From contig OZ020487.1 in NCBI GenBank assembly GCA_963971405.1, forward strand, positions 29,435,371 through 29,499,370: 64,000 bases of DNA. The letters run 5' to 3'. Positions 1-11,459 of this stretch are shown piece after piece. The notes under the pieces are model-generated. The model saw only the letters and a program-made list of their open reading frames with translations, ran no database searches and was not told the DNA's origin. Numbering within the stretch: the stretch's first letter is position 1; each line of letters starts with the position of its first letter. Origin of the DNA: Psococerastis gibbosa (taxonomy: Eukaryota > Arthropoda > Insecta > Psocodea > Psocidae). Position numbers and translations under genes: made by a program.

Positions 1-790
1 AACAGACCTGAGTTAGTGAGTTTGTACCATCTTTCATAAACATGTTTTCGCTATAAGTTAATTCGTGTCATATTTTCTGCTTCAATGGCATTAAACGATT
101 AGAATCTTACTACGCAATCACGTTGAAGCTGTTTTTACTAAAAGAGCATCTTTGTGGCAGATTATTAAAGGGCCGAATCCCCAGAGATGCAAATTTTTAC
201 TTACAGGCCTGACAACTTGGCTATGGTATTTTTTCTTCAATTTTCTAAAACTATTGGTTGGTGAAAAAATTATCAGCTTTGAGTAAAGATTACAGGTCGT
301 ATACAAACTACAAAGGAGGACTAGGAGGGCAACAGTACCCACCCAAAAGTATGCAATGAGTTGTAAAAACGGTGAAGGCACTAAAAATTATACCTCATAT
401 TACACAATAAAAATAAATTTTTAACCGACAGGCTCCCGAAACAAGATCCTAGATACGATCCTGCAGACCATTGCTTTCATTCATTACATTGTCATTAGTT
501 AGCAATGCTTTGGAAAACCACATGCCATATTTTATTGTTACAGGCAGTAGCGGTTCGGGCGAATTTCGTATATCCGTTCCCCGTTCCGAATTCGCGCCAG
601 GTACAAAATCATCACAATCTGATCAATGTTTTCGGAAATTCAAGGGAGCAGACGGAAAATAGGATTGATCTTCATACTGTATATATAAAACACACTTCTC
701 TTTTCTCATTCTTCTCTTCTCTCAGCCTGTAAATAATTATGCTCTATTGTTTAATTGATTTGGTTTGAAATTTTTAAATCCATGTACCGT
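1..790. other. no recognisable gene or repeat
   Basis: AT-rich unique-looking sequence. Short open frames occur on both strands, but they have no splice-site context, no composition change and no family resemblance that I can see. Confidence 0.5.
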
Positions 791-815
791 CACCTCAATA
801 TCTCATTTTGACGAC

Positions 816-990
816 ACCATGTGCGAATGTGGTGCGACCCAAAACGGCAATCATTTGCTTCAATGCACCATCTGTCCCACTACCTGCACTTTAGACGATC
901 TTTGGGAGCGCACAGCGCACAGGTGTGACAGAATACTGGGCCAAAAAATGAGCCTCAACCTCTGACACGAAAAAGTAAAGTAAGTATCTC
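816..990 (+). mobile_element. LINE remnant: C-terminal end of a non-LTR reverse transcriptase protein
   Basis: The plus-strand frame ending at 965 reads C-E-C-G-x(5)-G-N-H-L-L-x-C-x(2)-C-P-T-T-C-T-L-D-D-L. This is the cysteine/histidine knuckle (CxC...HLLxC...C) typical of the last 50 residues of many LINE polyproteins, followed by the usual C-T-x-D-D-L. The stop codon at 963-965 is followed by an A-rich tract. Everything upstream of this end is missing, so it is a dead 5'-truncated copy. No target duplication is visible. The family resemblance is from memory of these protein ends; the clade is not assigned. Confidence 0.6.
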
Positions 991-1591
991 ATTAACATTA
1001 GAAGATAAATTAACCTCGAGATCATAAATTAATTTCTCTAACGTAGTATAATCAGGGAAAAAATTACTGCAATTTGCCAATTTCCGGTCATACTTATGAT
1101 ACTGTACACTTTGGCCCAATAACAGTTTATTATCTTTACAATCTCCAATCATACTTTGAAAATATAGGCACTGGCACCTGACGCCGACAAAAGATAGACT
1201 TTCAATGTATTCGATTTATGGGCTCGGCCAGCGTTATACGATTAGAGAAATCCATCAGCGCGCGAGCAGCTAACGAGGCCTGAAGACGGAGCTATCGTTT
1301 AAAATCATTAGTATGGAACGCTTCTCATGATTGATACTATTCAATTCCTACACCTAGTTAAACACTCTTTCATTTTACTTACTGATAACGCCAACAAAAA
1401 TCAATTAGAACTCCAACTTTTCTTTGTACCTGTCGTAATCAGTTGATAGGCACTCATTCGTTACTGTCATCTACGTCATGACAGATAGAATGTACTGTAC
1501 ATTCAACTATTAAAGCCGCGAATAAGTTAATTCGATGATTTACAGTGCTTAAATGTTCAATAACAATAAAATGTCGTGAAGGGCTTTTTAT
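991..1591. other. no recognisable feature
   Basis: Mixed-composition sequence with a few CpG-containing words around 1230-1290. I see no gene or repeat boundary. Confidence 0.45.
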
Positions 1592-1770
1592 AGACCATGT
1601 TGGTCCCTTGCCCAACGCCAATGACCCCTCGGTTGTTTCGGACATAATATTTTGTAATAGTGTTTTGAATGCTAATTGGTAAACTGTTATACGTCCTCGA
1701 TGTCAACCTACACTGGCTACAAGTGATAATGGACATGCTAAGACATTCTTATCATTGGTACAATGGAACA
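1592..1770 (+). repeat. dispersed repeat family R1, copy 1
   Basis: Shares a run of words with copies at 17105, 23583, 30890, 38185(-) and 61745(-): a 'ccaatgccaacgacccc'-like block, then 'ttggtaaactg', 'cctcgatgtcaacctac', 'ggctacaagygataatgg' and 'acaatg'. No terminal inverted repeat, poly-A tail or tRNA box is visible, so the class is unknown. The fragments always keep the same internal order. Confidence 0.65.
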
Positions 1771-1794
1771 GACGTAAGCAACATGCCAGGGGAG

Positions 1795-1950
1795 GTTATC
1801 TAGGGCTGAAGCTCCAGCTCTCCCTGAAATGAAAAATTCCTCTGTAAATTTTAAATTTTACTGTTGTACAATATAAAATCCCACCATTTCACGCCTATTT
1901 TTTTCAAAACTTTTCCCCCAGGCAAGATCCCCGGTGCAGTACAAAACTAA
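1795..1950 (+). repeat. fragment of G-run hAT element carrying the 'aaaatcccaccatttc' unit
   Basis: Contains one diverged copy of the unit tandemly repeated at 33.0-33.7 kb (a motif like 'taaaaccccactatttcagg', then 'ttttcaaaacttttcccccagg' and 'ccccggtgc'). It is old and lacks clear ends. Confidence 0.4.
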
Positions 1951-2124
1951 CAACTTTCTAAATTTCGTTTTATGATGTAAGACTCGGGACTAACACGATC
2001 GCATAACTGAATATTTGCAGTAATTCCGTTATCGTTTATCCGTTCCCAAAAGTTATAGGACCTATCCTAGAGTAGTACGGTATATAGAAGAGATGAAGGA
2101 TTTACCTATTTCCGCCGAGGATAG

Positions 2125-2295
2125 TTGTTGAAATTCACGTCTTCTTTGACTAATCAGTGCACGCATTCGAAACTTCGAAACAAAAACAAATCGCGTCGAA
2201 AGAAGACGTATCGATTGGTTGAGACTCGGATTGGTGCAAGAAGTAGTGTGGTAGGTGACACCAGAAATTCAAAAAAATATCCTTTACCGAAGTGA
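2125..2295. mobile_element. degenerate copy of the 11.06-kb inverted-repeat element
   Basis: The words 'acgtcttctttgac', 'aatcgcgtcg', 'gaaagaagacgt' and 'ccagaaattcaaaaaaatat' occur in the same order and spacing as in the better-kept copy at 11057-11281. The left arm is partly lost. Confidence 0.45.
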
Positions 2296-2635
2296 TTAGC
2301 GAATCAACCGAATTCATAAAAGTATTTCTTTTCATTCGAGTAAAAGATGTAAAGGCGAAATGCGTTATTTTTTATTGGTACCTTCATAACCAATTACCGC
2401 TAGTTTTACTAATTAGCATTTGCTTCCGAAGAATGATCAAAAGCGGGTGAAACGTGGGTGACGTTCCTGGCGCAAGGAGATGCTGGACCTGGAGCCCGTC
2501 CTTTTGCTCGTGATGAACAACTCTAATTTTGAAACAAATGCTCATGCTCAAAATTTTAATGATTGGAAACATTAGCATATGCTTCAATTATGTGAAGTAC
2601 ATATAACTTATGCTTCTATTGTTGAATTTTGGTTG

Positions 2636-2805
2636 TTATAAATAATGACTTTGTTCTGTTACTAAGCCAACCTAGCGGAGTTAGGGCTATAAAACTCTCT
2701 CTTACACTCAACTAGGAAGGCCTGGGACCGCCTGCTTTACATGCCCTCCGAAGAATGGCCAGAAAATGTAGCTAGTGTGGGACTCATGTTCTGACACAGC
2801 TATCC
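2636..2805 (-). mobile_element. tRNA-derived SINE family S, 3' portion
   Basis: On the minus strand it carries the family body: 'ggagggcatgtaaa', 'aggcggtccc', 'cttcctagttgagtgtaag', 'gctttatagccctaactcc', 'gctaggttggcttagtaa' and an AT-rich tail. The promoter (head) half at 2780-2805 is diverged, with 'gtgggactca' remaining from the B-box region. Best-preserved relatives are at 62837-63050(+) and 10115-10332(-). Confidence 0.75.
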
Positions 2806-4099
2806 CATCTCTCCTATGAAGAACTTCATTTTAGCTCATCCCTGTGGGGAGTAACGTAAATTTTTCGTAGTTCAGCGTCATTTCGCTGTACACTATAATT
2901 TTTTATTGATTTGAATCTGTAACCTACTAAAATTATTTATGGCGATAATAATTTTTTCTTCACAATTTTTATCTTTAAGTGGGTGCTAAATTTCCATAGG
3001 CCTACTCCAATTAATTAAAATTCCTCTAGTCAATCATTAAAGCAATGCCTCTTTTAGTAATTAAAATTGATTTATGGGCACTACTTGCTGAGGACGCTAA
3101 GGTTGTAAATTTTAATTTGGCCTTCAGAGGAATCATTAACAGAACTGTGCCGTGGGGTCAACAACCTCTAAGACCTTTTCTTATTATAATAATTGTAAAA
3201 CTGTAACAATTATTAGCCAGTTACTAATTAGTAAAGAATGACGGGTAGGTCGCAAAGAGCCCTAACGACCCCTTGGCCTGCTTATGTCTCAACAATTTAC
3301 ATTTTACATAGCACCCTGTAATTTAAATCACATACGAAGGTAGGAATGCGTCCTCTACAACCTATAGTTGCCCCTAGCAAGCCTGCCAGGTACTAACGAT
3401 GGCGAACTTTGATAAATCCCTATATAACCCGAGATGTAGCGTTCTCACATGCGGATTTCTCAGTGAAAACTAGTTTCCCCGGGCGTTGATGCTAAAAGGG
3501 CGTAAGTGTTTATAGTGATTTGACATTTGATCTCATACCGCCAGCCTATAGGTACAGTTAGATATGCGAAGGTGCAAGCCAGTGGCAGTGTGTATACATA
3601 AAGCCTTTAAAAGTCAGGGAACCTACATGGCACTTTTCATTATGTACCTGAGGACCTGAAGAGGGCAGGTGTCTCTTGCCTTGTCATGTTTGCAGAGAGT
3701 AGGACAAGTTGCCTTGTGGGTCATTTGCTCTTAAACCCTTCGAAGGGTACACGAAAGGTCAGATATTTATTGTTGCATGACACTGCCAAGCGTCCTGTCA
3801 CCCTGTGTTCTTGTTATGCTACCGTCCAATAATAACTTAGGACATGTTTTGCTCTGACAACGCGTTGCTGCATGAGATTATTATATTATCGGTATGGTAT
3901 TGCCGATTGCGGTATTGTGCTGTTGCTAATTTCATTAAGAAATATGCCGCCCGAAGGCTAGAGTTCCTACGTAACTCCAACACCAGTGGCCACCTAGTCA
4001 TGCTAACCAGAAGTCACTTTAAAGCAATAAAATTAATGTTAAGTTTAAATAAAAATGGCGGCAGTTGCTAGACGCAGATCCGGAATATTTGTTAGAGCG
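2806..4099. other. no recognisable feature
   Basis: AT-rich sequence to about 3200, then a less AT-rich stretch (3240-3840) without open frames of note. I see no repeat that recurs elsewhere in the window. Confidence 0.45.
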
Positions 4100-4262
4100 C
4101 ATTCGAAAGGGATTTCCCACGCGGGAAAGTTTTAATAAGCATTTTGGAAAATGGATTTTTTTTTTTAATAGCCTGAAATAGTGGGGTTTTATTAGTTTTC
4201 ATAGCATTAACATTTAGATTTTACAGACCAAGAATATAACTGCAAACATGGGGGCTTTTTTT
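4100..4262 (-). repeat. hAT-element fragment with the 'gaaatagtggggtttta' unit
   Basis: Reverse-oriented single unit of the 33-kb array type: 'gcgggaaagttttaataag', 'cctgaaatagtggggtttta' and 'agattttacagacc'. The same order is found at 21890-22060. Ends are not preserved. Confidence 0.45.
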
Positions 4263-5774
4263 GTGAATAAATAAGCGCCAAATAGTGAGTTTCTACAAAA
4301 GCGTGGGGCTTTATTTGGCCGCCTTATTCGCTTAAACGACGGGGGTGCCCCTGGACAAAAAAGAGAGCTCAGCCTCTCTTGAGACATTGTTGTTCGTAAA
4401 TAGTTTTTTTTAATTATTAATTTTCATTTCGAGAAAGACCTCGCACATTAGGCAACGATAGAGAAATTGTCAAAAAGATTATAAACCAGCGTTATTGTAT
4501 TGCAGGTAAGCTGCTGCTTATGTAAACCCCCGTTCCACAATGCTGTTCAAGTAATTACAGTTTTATATTTATTTTTTTAATGTTTAATAAGTTTATGTGT
4601 AGTAATTTTTTTTGTTACATATACTATACTATGCAAGCTGACTATTTTTTGTCAAATTTGGCGCTCCTAGGCGTTGTGGTGCCCGGACAATGTGGACCCA
4701 TATTATAACAGGTCAGTCTTAGGGCCACTCCATCATATGTAGGTAAACTTACGGAGAGTTTAATCCCACGGATCCTGCGTTGGAATGGTGTAAGACGTGG
4801 TGAAGGACTGTAGTATCCAAAAGATTCTATTGCACTTTCCAACGCACATGCTTGGTGGGAATGCCCATCAGGGTAATGCCCCGGCTGCTGGAATTATTAG
4901 CAATGAAGAAGGAAAAAAAGGTTTAGTAATTTCCTCTCACTCTAAAATAAAACTTTAAAAGCCACTTCTATGACTTCCTATAATTTTATTGCCTACAACA
5001 CAGGTACTAAATATAAGAACAATGAACATTGAAGTCCATCGCGTTTCTCGGCAGCAAGACTTAAAAACATTTCCAATTAGCCACTACTCGTTAATGAAAA
5101 ATCAATAAAAATAGAAAGTCCAGTTAGTGCTTTTTTACATGGATTAAAAACGTTGTAGATACTGATAGTGACGTTATTCTGACCAGGTAGCCCACAGGTA
5201 TGCCGAGAGCTATCTCTTCGCCATTCTACGATGCTGCCACTTATTGCACATATCAATACCACCGCTCTAACCTCTTAGAGTTCCTCGTCCACCTTCGGGC
5301 AAGCAGCATCCTTACCTATGCGCCATAACCTGCTGGAGCATATGCATTTTAATATGGACATAAAGGACCTTTTTGTCGTTGTAAGTTGATGGAGAATTGT
5401 AGTGGCTTCGGGCTATCACGTCAGGGCAACTTAGGGTATGTGTAAGGACTGGGCGCAATGGATTAATAAATCTTTCTCCAAGCTGGAAAATTATGGTTTG
5501 AAACGGTATTCAGTCTTGATCTATAAAGCACATACGCAGCATGTCTAAAAGATTCTTCTTAGTTGGCTTGTTTATAGGAGGTCTCACTGTATTTTTCGAT
5601 GGTCCGCACCGAGCAAATTTAAAACATATAAATACAATATATTATCTATAAGGAAATATATGTCACATCCTCTAAGCTCCTGCTGATGTAGCTACAACGA
5701 ATAGGATCCCAGGGTAGTGGAGGGGGTGGCCCGTCCGGGTGTATGCCAGGCCCGCTGTTCGTCTGTGTGTCAGT
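4263..5774. other. no recognisable gene
   Basis: AT-rich, with a block near 4840-4910 sharing words with the reverse strand of 22925-22970. No coding signal was found on either strand. Confidence 0.4.
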
Positions 5775-5962
5775 CAGGCCCGTACCCAAGGGGGGGCAAG
5801 AGGGCCATGCCCCCCCCCCTAAATGTGATAAAAAATAATAAATAATGTAACCGTTTTAGCTAAAACTACTAAAATCACTACGGATGTACCTATCATTTAT
5901 AAAAAATTTGGTTCTTGCCCCCCCCCCCCAAAAAAAAAATTTAAATCCTGGGTACGGGCCTG
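5775..5962. mobile_element. hAT-type MITE, family G1, copy 1
   Basis: Begins CAGGCCCGTACCCA and ends with its reverse complement. The flanking octamers gtgtcagt (5767-5774) and gtgttagt (5963-5970) match at 7 of 8 positions, as expected for the 8-bp target duplication of hAT transposases. The inside holds a C run, an AT-rich core and a second C run, with no transposase. A second copy lies at 61982-62182. Confidence 0.85.
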
Positions 5963-6473
5963 GTGTTAGTATTCATCAAATTAAAAATGGTACGATACCG
6001 AATCAAATTTTTCACTGTTGGCCCTCATCATCAGGGGTTACACAATCACATAGGCCTATGCTTCTTCCTCTTTATCTACCTTGTCAGTACCCCTTACGGC
6101 TTACAGGGTGTCAAGGTACTATCTATTCATACAATCTACAGTATGTCGTTCGCTGTTCGCACGATTTTGATTTGGGTATGGGTTCAACTTAGGCTTCGAG
6201 TTTGAATACCCTAGGATTATAACTGTAAACAAACAAATTTTGAATATCACTTTCCACTATAAAATTATCTTGTTTACCAGTGGATTAAATAAATACCGGT
6301 ATTATAAACGCCCCGATCAGGCTGCTGTAACACTGTACTGTCTGTGGTTAAAATGGCCTAATATAATTTCATTTCTCTGACACTAGCACTGTAGCACACA
6401 CTTTAATATAAAAGCTCGCTGGGCAGCCATTGCACCTAAGTACCTGTGGCCTAGGACTTATTATAATGCAGTT

Positions 6474-6730
6474 ATTCCAATGACCTCGCATTGCAGAATA
6501 CAAGTGCATGACGTGGTAGCAGACATCATTAATAAGTCTCTGTCAGATTTTAACATAATTTATAATAGATAAGTTAAGTATGTAAGGAAGTAAGTAAGTT
6601 AAGTAAGGAAGACAACAACAAGTATCTACATTATAGTCTCCTTAAAATATGGCAGGGACTTATTAATGATGTCTGCTACCACGCCATGCACTTGCATTCT
6701 GCAATGCGAGGTCGGTGGAATATAGCCTAA
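6474..6730. mobile_element. foldback MITE related to the double-terminus family
   Basis: The arms (about 6474-6545 and 6655-6730) are inverted repeats containing 'gacctcgcattgcagaat', 'gacgtggtagcagacat' and 'cattaataagtc'. These words also form the arms of the elements at 36394, 45035 and 50649. Only one tier of termini is present here. The outer ends are eroded. Confidence 0.65.
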
Positions 6731-6740
6731 GGGCAAATTA

Positions 6741-7565
6741 CAACGGATTTCCGCCATGGGCAGGCGCACAGCTGGTGTAGAATGAATACTCTCGCAAATG
6801 ACTAGCAGTTCCATAACGCGCTATCGTTTCCATGAGTCATTTTACAATTCCTAACTGTTAGAAAAGGCTGCCATATTTAAGAAATGGCCAACCGCGAGGT
6901 GTAGAGGCCAGGCCTGGGGAACCTCCATACTATGCCACCCTGGTCCATGGGGTCAAAAATCATAAAAGAAACTTTGAGCATGAATAAATGCAAATTAAAT
7001 AATACTAATAATACATCAAATTATATTTATTAACGAAACTGCGATTTGAAACTTTGAAACGCAGTTAAGATAAAAGGTGTACCTAAATTTGTGCAAAACG
7101 AAAAAATGGCTCGAATTAAACTTATTATTGTAGTAAAAAAATGACTTAAAAACTCTTACTTCACAAAAACGATTTGTCATGAAACGGTAACGAGCTACAA
7201 AGACAGAACCCAACTTTGCGGGATAAGCAGGCATAAAATGAATATTATTCCAATTGACTCACTGTGACTTAAATTCGCCCACTGCAAAGATCTCATAACG
7301 CGTTCAGAAGAAGTTAAAAACAAAGTCAACCAGCATTAGCACAACTCATTCAAGCTCTGCTGCTCAGTGCATATGAGTAGTGCTCAGTTCACCGACTAAT
7401 AACTTATTTTACCCTAAAATCAGCCACTCTCCGCTTTTTTAATAAAATCCAATTTCACAGCAAAAATTGATCGTAGAGCCATAATTATCACCCTATGTAC
7501 ACGTCAGATGCTAAGCTGCTTATCTTGGTTACCAACTTACGCAGAGCCATTTTTGTCAGGCAAAC
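6741..7565. other. no recognisable gene
   Basis: AT-rich DNA. The open frame on the minus strand at 7016-7234 is low-complexity and lacks any family signature. Confidence 0.4.
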
Positions 7566-7575
7566 AGGGCGAATC

Positions 7576-7812
7576 TCGGATGCCGGACTACAGACCCCCA
7601 AAGGCCGTGTGGGAAGCAATCCCCTTCGGGAGAAGACCAAGAGGAAGACCTAGGTGATGATGGGTGGACCAGTTCCAGGAGTTCGAGTTGGCATCAAGGC
7701 AGCACATTGGACAGCGGCTGCTGAGGATCGACAAAGATGGAGGGAAATTATCAGAGGGGCCAAAAGTCCTCCTGGGCAGATCGCGCCTAATTAAGTCAAG
7801 TAAGTCAAAAAG
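7576..7812 (+). mobile_element. 5'-truncated LINE 3' end (family C) with target duplication
   Basis: Plus-strand frames, broken by a frameshift, encode a typical LINE C-terminus: A-V-W-E-A-I-P-F-G-R-R-P-R-G-R-P-R, and then in another frame A-A-E-D-R-Q-R-W-R-E-I-I-x-G-A-K-S-P-P-G followed by a stop. The 3' tail is a TAAG/TCAAG repeat. The flanks repeat agggcgaatc (7566-7575 and 7813-7822), a perfect 10-bp target duplication. It encodes no functional protein. Confidence 0.8.
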
Positions 7813-7822
7813 AGGGCGAATC

Positions 7823-8160
7823 CCTACTGTCCCCCAACGGAAACCCAATTCCCACCCAGAGTCATCGACAAAGAGGACAATCCCGAAGTCAGACACCTGT
7901 CTGCATTACAGATCACGTAGACGAAACATTGTGTAATTCCAGGGCAGGGGGGGTCAACGGTCGCGGAGACGCGTGCGGGGGGTTGCCCGGGGCTCCAGTG
8001 CCCCGCTACTGGGGCCCCAAAGTCACGACGAGGGCCCCAGGCCGTCCACAACACATCCAGTGGCATGGGAGGCCCTCGGGGCCTCACTATCCAGGCTCCA
8101 TGGATCACGATGGAGCCCCCAAGCTGGTTTCTCCAGCTTGAAGGAGTAACCAACTAATTT
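7823..8160. other. GC-rich segment of unknown origin
   Basis: Markedly GC- and CpG-rich compared with its flanks, and ends in a hairpin (AAGCTGG...CCAGCTT, 8119-8141) followed by 'gtaaccaac'. Both strands are open over most of it, which GC richness alone can explain. A terminal stem-loop followed by a short repeat is common at LINE or SINE 3' ends, so it may be part of a retroelement. I see no second copy. Confidence 0.3.
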
Positions 8161-8369
8161 ATGGATTTAAATTGCAACTAAGGCTAACGCTTTTTCTGCC
8201 TATCATGCATATTGTAAGTGACCCTGATATTAGCTTTTATGATTCTGAAAAGGTCAACTGAGGCGGGTTGCATGTATATGGGTCTTTTGTATACTGTGTA
8301 ACAGTATCTGAAATGTTATGTTTAATGTAAGTAGATACTAAAGCGGGAAATTTACTTGTACCCCCCACG

Positions 8370-8534
8370 CAGGGACGCATCCAGCGCATTCGGGGGGGGG
8401 GGGTAGTGGTGGGTCAAAATAGAATAAACGTATTGAGAATCGATTGAATTATAACGTAATACATTGACTTACAACAGTTACAACAGACTTACTAAATTTT
8501 TTGGGGCGGGCAGCTACCCCTGTGTCCGTCCTTG
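8370..8534. mobile_element. hAT-type MITE, family G2, copy 1
   Basis: Begins CAGGGACGCATCCAGC and ends ...GTCCGTCCTTG, an imperfect inverted terminus. The internal words 'gtgggtcaaaatag' and 'ataacgtaat' and the G run are shared with 21253-21413 and 43771-43940. The flanking octamers do not match, so this copy was rearranged or has decayed at one edge. Confidence 0.7.
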
Positions 8535-8542
8535 CAGGGCTG

Positions 8543-9656
8543 CAAGCAAAGGGCGGTCGGGGATTTATTTGTTGTGAAATTTATTAATTTTTCGATCCAC
8601 GACTACAAACATCTAAGAATAGTACCTATGTTTGGATGACTTAACAAAAAATACAAACTTTCTCGAGATGCAGCTTATTTATGTACCTTGCGAAATTACT
8701 GCTTCTCTATTTAAAATCTGGATATGATGTACTTTATCGTGTTTTTAGAGTAATTAAATTTCAGTTGAGAAAATACAAATTTACTGCGAAAGCTTGTATT
8801 TTTTACGAAGTCTTCAAAAGGCTATTCCAATAGGTTATAGTATTTTAGATTAATTAGCACGAATCTCGTGGAAATTTAACCTTTTCTGTTCGTGCTGATG
8901 CTAGTGCTGATGAACATTCAATTAAGAAATAAAGGCTATCATATACTCCGGTTAATTCAGGTCATTGCGCCTGATGATGGGTGCGGGTTTCATTATACGA
9001 GTACATATGCGTTTATACGTTAGGTCATGGTTCAGATAGCCAGACAGAGCGCAAGAAGTATGGAAAACAGAAACGAAACGAATTAAGGCCGAATGAAGCA
9101 GAAGAAAGAAAGAAAGATAGGAATACAGTACTATATAGGGGGCCATTGAGATGGACATGCGGTCACGACTGAGCCGCAGGCGGTACTACTCTCAAGTCGT
9201 TTGGTTAAGCCACAAGTAATTATTTTTTTAAACAGTTTCAATGTTGAGGTGTTTTTTATTTGGCCTGATCGATTTAATTTAGGGCTGTCGCAATCGTAGT
9301 AATAGAGTGTTTTGCCTCGTGAATGGGCTTTTGTCAGGCGATCCAGGGTTTTTAAACGTCGAACTTGCGCGTGGTAGCTATCTACTATGGGAAGTCTCCA
9401 TAGATTTGCAGTTTCCACGGCTGAAGTACTGCTTAGGAGAAATGGGAAACTTTATTCCCAGAATTTCTGGTGGCAACTGCCACGCCTTTTTCGACCGCTT
9501 TGACTGCTGAAGAAGATGTGGCAGGTAACACAAAAAAAAAAATTATTCCTTGGTGGGGGTGAATTTCCTACTAATACTGTTTATTCTCTCTAGGTCTGAC
9601 CGTTATCAGAAATATGCGGGCGACTGAAAGCTGAATTCTACGGATACAATTTGTCT
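8543..9656. other. no recognisable gene
   Basis: AT-rich DNA with a purine-rich GAAA-type stretch at 9083-9120, possibly the tail of a lost retroelement. The minus-strand frame at 9131-9418 has no recognised motif. Confidence 0.4.
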
Positions 9657-9664
9657 ACTGGTGC

Positions 9665-9774
9665 CATGGCCGTTGCCAGAAATATTTTTCAGCGTACAGT
9701 AGATAGAATACAGTTTTACCTCCCTCATCTCCGGTGCCCCCCCCAAAAAAAAACAAATTCTGGCTACGGCCTTG
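9665..9774. mobile_element. hAT-type MITE, family G3 (110 bp)
   Basis: The ends are CATGGCCGTTGCCAGAAAT and the inverse of CAAGGCCGTAGCCAGAATT, with a C run next to the right end. The flanking octamers actggtgc and gctggcgc match at 6 of 8 positions, consistent with an old hAT insertion. Confidence 0.65.
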
Positions 9775-9904
9775 GCTGGCGCGGTTTACACTATTCCATA
9801 GTATAAACCAACGTACTAAATAGAAGAATATGATATACTTCATATAATAATATAAAAAATACACAATTTCTAAGAGCCACCGGCCTCTTCTTCAACATTT
9901 AACC

Positions 9905-10050
9905 ATCCCCCCCCCCCTCCCCACTACTTACACAACAGAACGGATAACACTCAACCACTAAATAATCGGTAAACATTCCCAATTTCCTAGCGCAAATTCC
10001 CAACAGGGACCCGCGCTTAAAAAATATATATATATATATATTAAAGGGCG
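9905..10050. repeat. poly-C tract and (TA)n microsatellite
   Basis: A C run at 9907-9920 and a TA dinucleotide run at 10023-10041. No transposon ends were found around this C run. Confidence 0.7.
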
Positions 10051-10114
10051 ATTCTTCAGAGTGTCTGTAAGGTTTTCGAAACATGGTCTGGCTCTTAATT
10101 ACATACTGAGTATT

Positions 10115-10332
10115 ATAAATAAATAAATATGACTTTTTGTTCTATTACTAAGCCATCCTAACGCAGTTGGGCTATGAAACCCTATCTTACACTCAACTAG
10201 GAAGACCCGGGACCGCCTGCTTTACATGCCCTCCGAAGCATGGCCAGGAAATGTAGGAAGTGTGGGACTCGAACCAACAACCTATCGGGTGAAAGTCTGG
10301 AAGTCTGTACCACTACTCTACATGTCCAGACT
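10115..10332 (-). mobile_element. tRNA-derived SINE family S, nearly full length
   Basis: On the minus strand it starts at 'ggacatgtagagtagtgg', which includes a pol III A-box-like TAGAGTAGTGG. An eroded B-box region follows ('ggttcgagtcc' in the best copy, 'ggttcgagtccc' here). The body then runs through the 'ggagggcatgtaaa' and 'ttcctagttgagtgtaag' blocks to an AT-rich tail. Confidence 0.85.
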
Positions 10333-11056
10333 TGTATTGTGGATTGAAGGTTCATGGAAGGATTATTTTAGAATAGAAGTTCTCTGACGTAGGTGGGATA
10401 TATGTATATTCATATTGCCCTGGTATACATATCTGTTGAAAAGCTCAGGGGTCAATTTTGAAAATGTATATTGTAGGTGCAAAAAAGTTATGCACTGAGG
10501 TTTTTCACTGCCTTATGAGAAAGTATCATAGCGACTACCTCATGTGTACAGTATTTACTGACACCAGAAAGAATATAGCCTACCCAAGTCACCAAGACAA
10601 AAATAAAAATATATAATGGCTATGGTCAAGATATAGCAAGAGTAAATAATAATTGCAGATAATATCAGCAAGAAATTCAATATCTTGAGAAAATCGTTGC
10701 TCCAGCCGGCAATTATACATTTATGCAGACACTTACTGCAATATTTGTTCAATATATTGTGCAATATCATGTTGTCTTATACTATAACCTAATCGCATAT
10801 AAGTTTAGTTGGTACCAATATAAAATGAGTAGGTAGTATTAAGTCACATTAACTGTTAATGTGCCTGCGTATAAATAGTTAATTATTTTGAATTCGGTCT
10901 CAGATGGTATTCGCAAGTATGTCATTGATTAAATTTTTTCGATTGCAACGGTTTTATGCATTTTATCGCATCCTACCAGGACCAGAATGCATTACGACCA
11001 CATGCAATTCTCCTGTGCAAAACGCTTGCATCGAAAAAGCTAACTTCAATTTATAT
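10333..11056. other. no recognisable gene
   Basis: AT-rich DNA downstream of the exons on the minus strand, where later exons of that gene might be expected. I saw no convincing acceptor followed by an open frame. Confidence 0.4.
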
Positions 11057-11281
11057 AGGCGCTCCCGCCGAAGACATTTTTTTGAACTTCTGACACCACT
11101 TGCCACCGTGCCACGTCTTTTTTGACCAACCAGAGCACGCCTTGGGCGCTTCCAAAAAGCAACAAATCCCGTCGTGACTGTAAGGCATACTGTGATTGGT
11201 CAAAGAAAGACGTGTCAATTGGCCGAAGCAAGTGGCAAGTGGATCCAGAAATAAAAAATATTCTTGGCCCATCGCTCCTAT
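11057..11281. mobile_element. inverted-repeat MITE in the presumed intron
   Basis: Arms of roughly 75-100 bp pair with each other: 'acgtcttttttgaccaacc' with 'ttggtcaaagaaagacgt', 'ccacttgcca' with 'tggcaagtgg', and 'aggcgctccc' with 'atcgctccta'. The outer edges are TA dinucleotides, suggesting a TA target. The open frames it contains on the minus strand are by-products of the palindrome. A decayed second copy is at 2125-2295. Confidence 0.7.
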
Positions 11282-11459
11282 GTAAAACTCTATAAGAAGC
11301 GAAAAGTGAGATAATTGCGTTTTCGATACTTCTGTTATCAACCAAAATAGTCGTATCCTATGCCAACCATCAGCAGCGTTGCAACAAATCAGCCGCTACC
11401 TAATTCACAACAGAATTCGATTATGCCTCCAATTATTTATAGTTTCTAAAAATTCTTAC

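Noticed and set aside
7664-8153. Open frames on both strands of more than 90 codons
   Set aside because: They cross the LINE end, its target duplication and a GC-rich block; no single frame corresponds to a protein.
11046-11345. Two overlapping minus-strand open frames of nearly 100 codons
   Set aside because: They read through the arms of an inverted-repeat element whose sister copy at 2125-2295 is not open.
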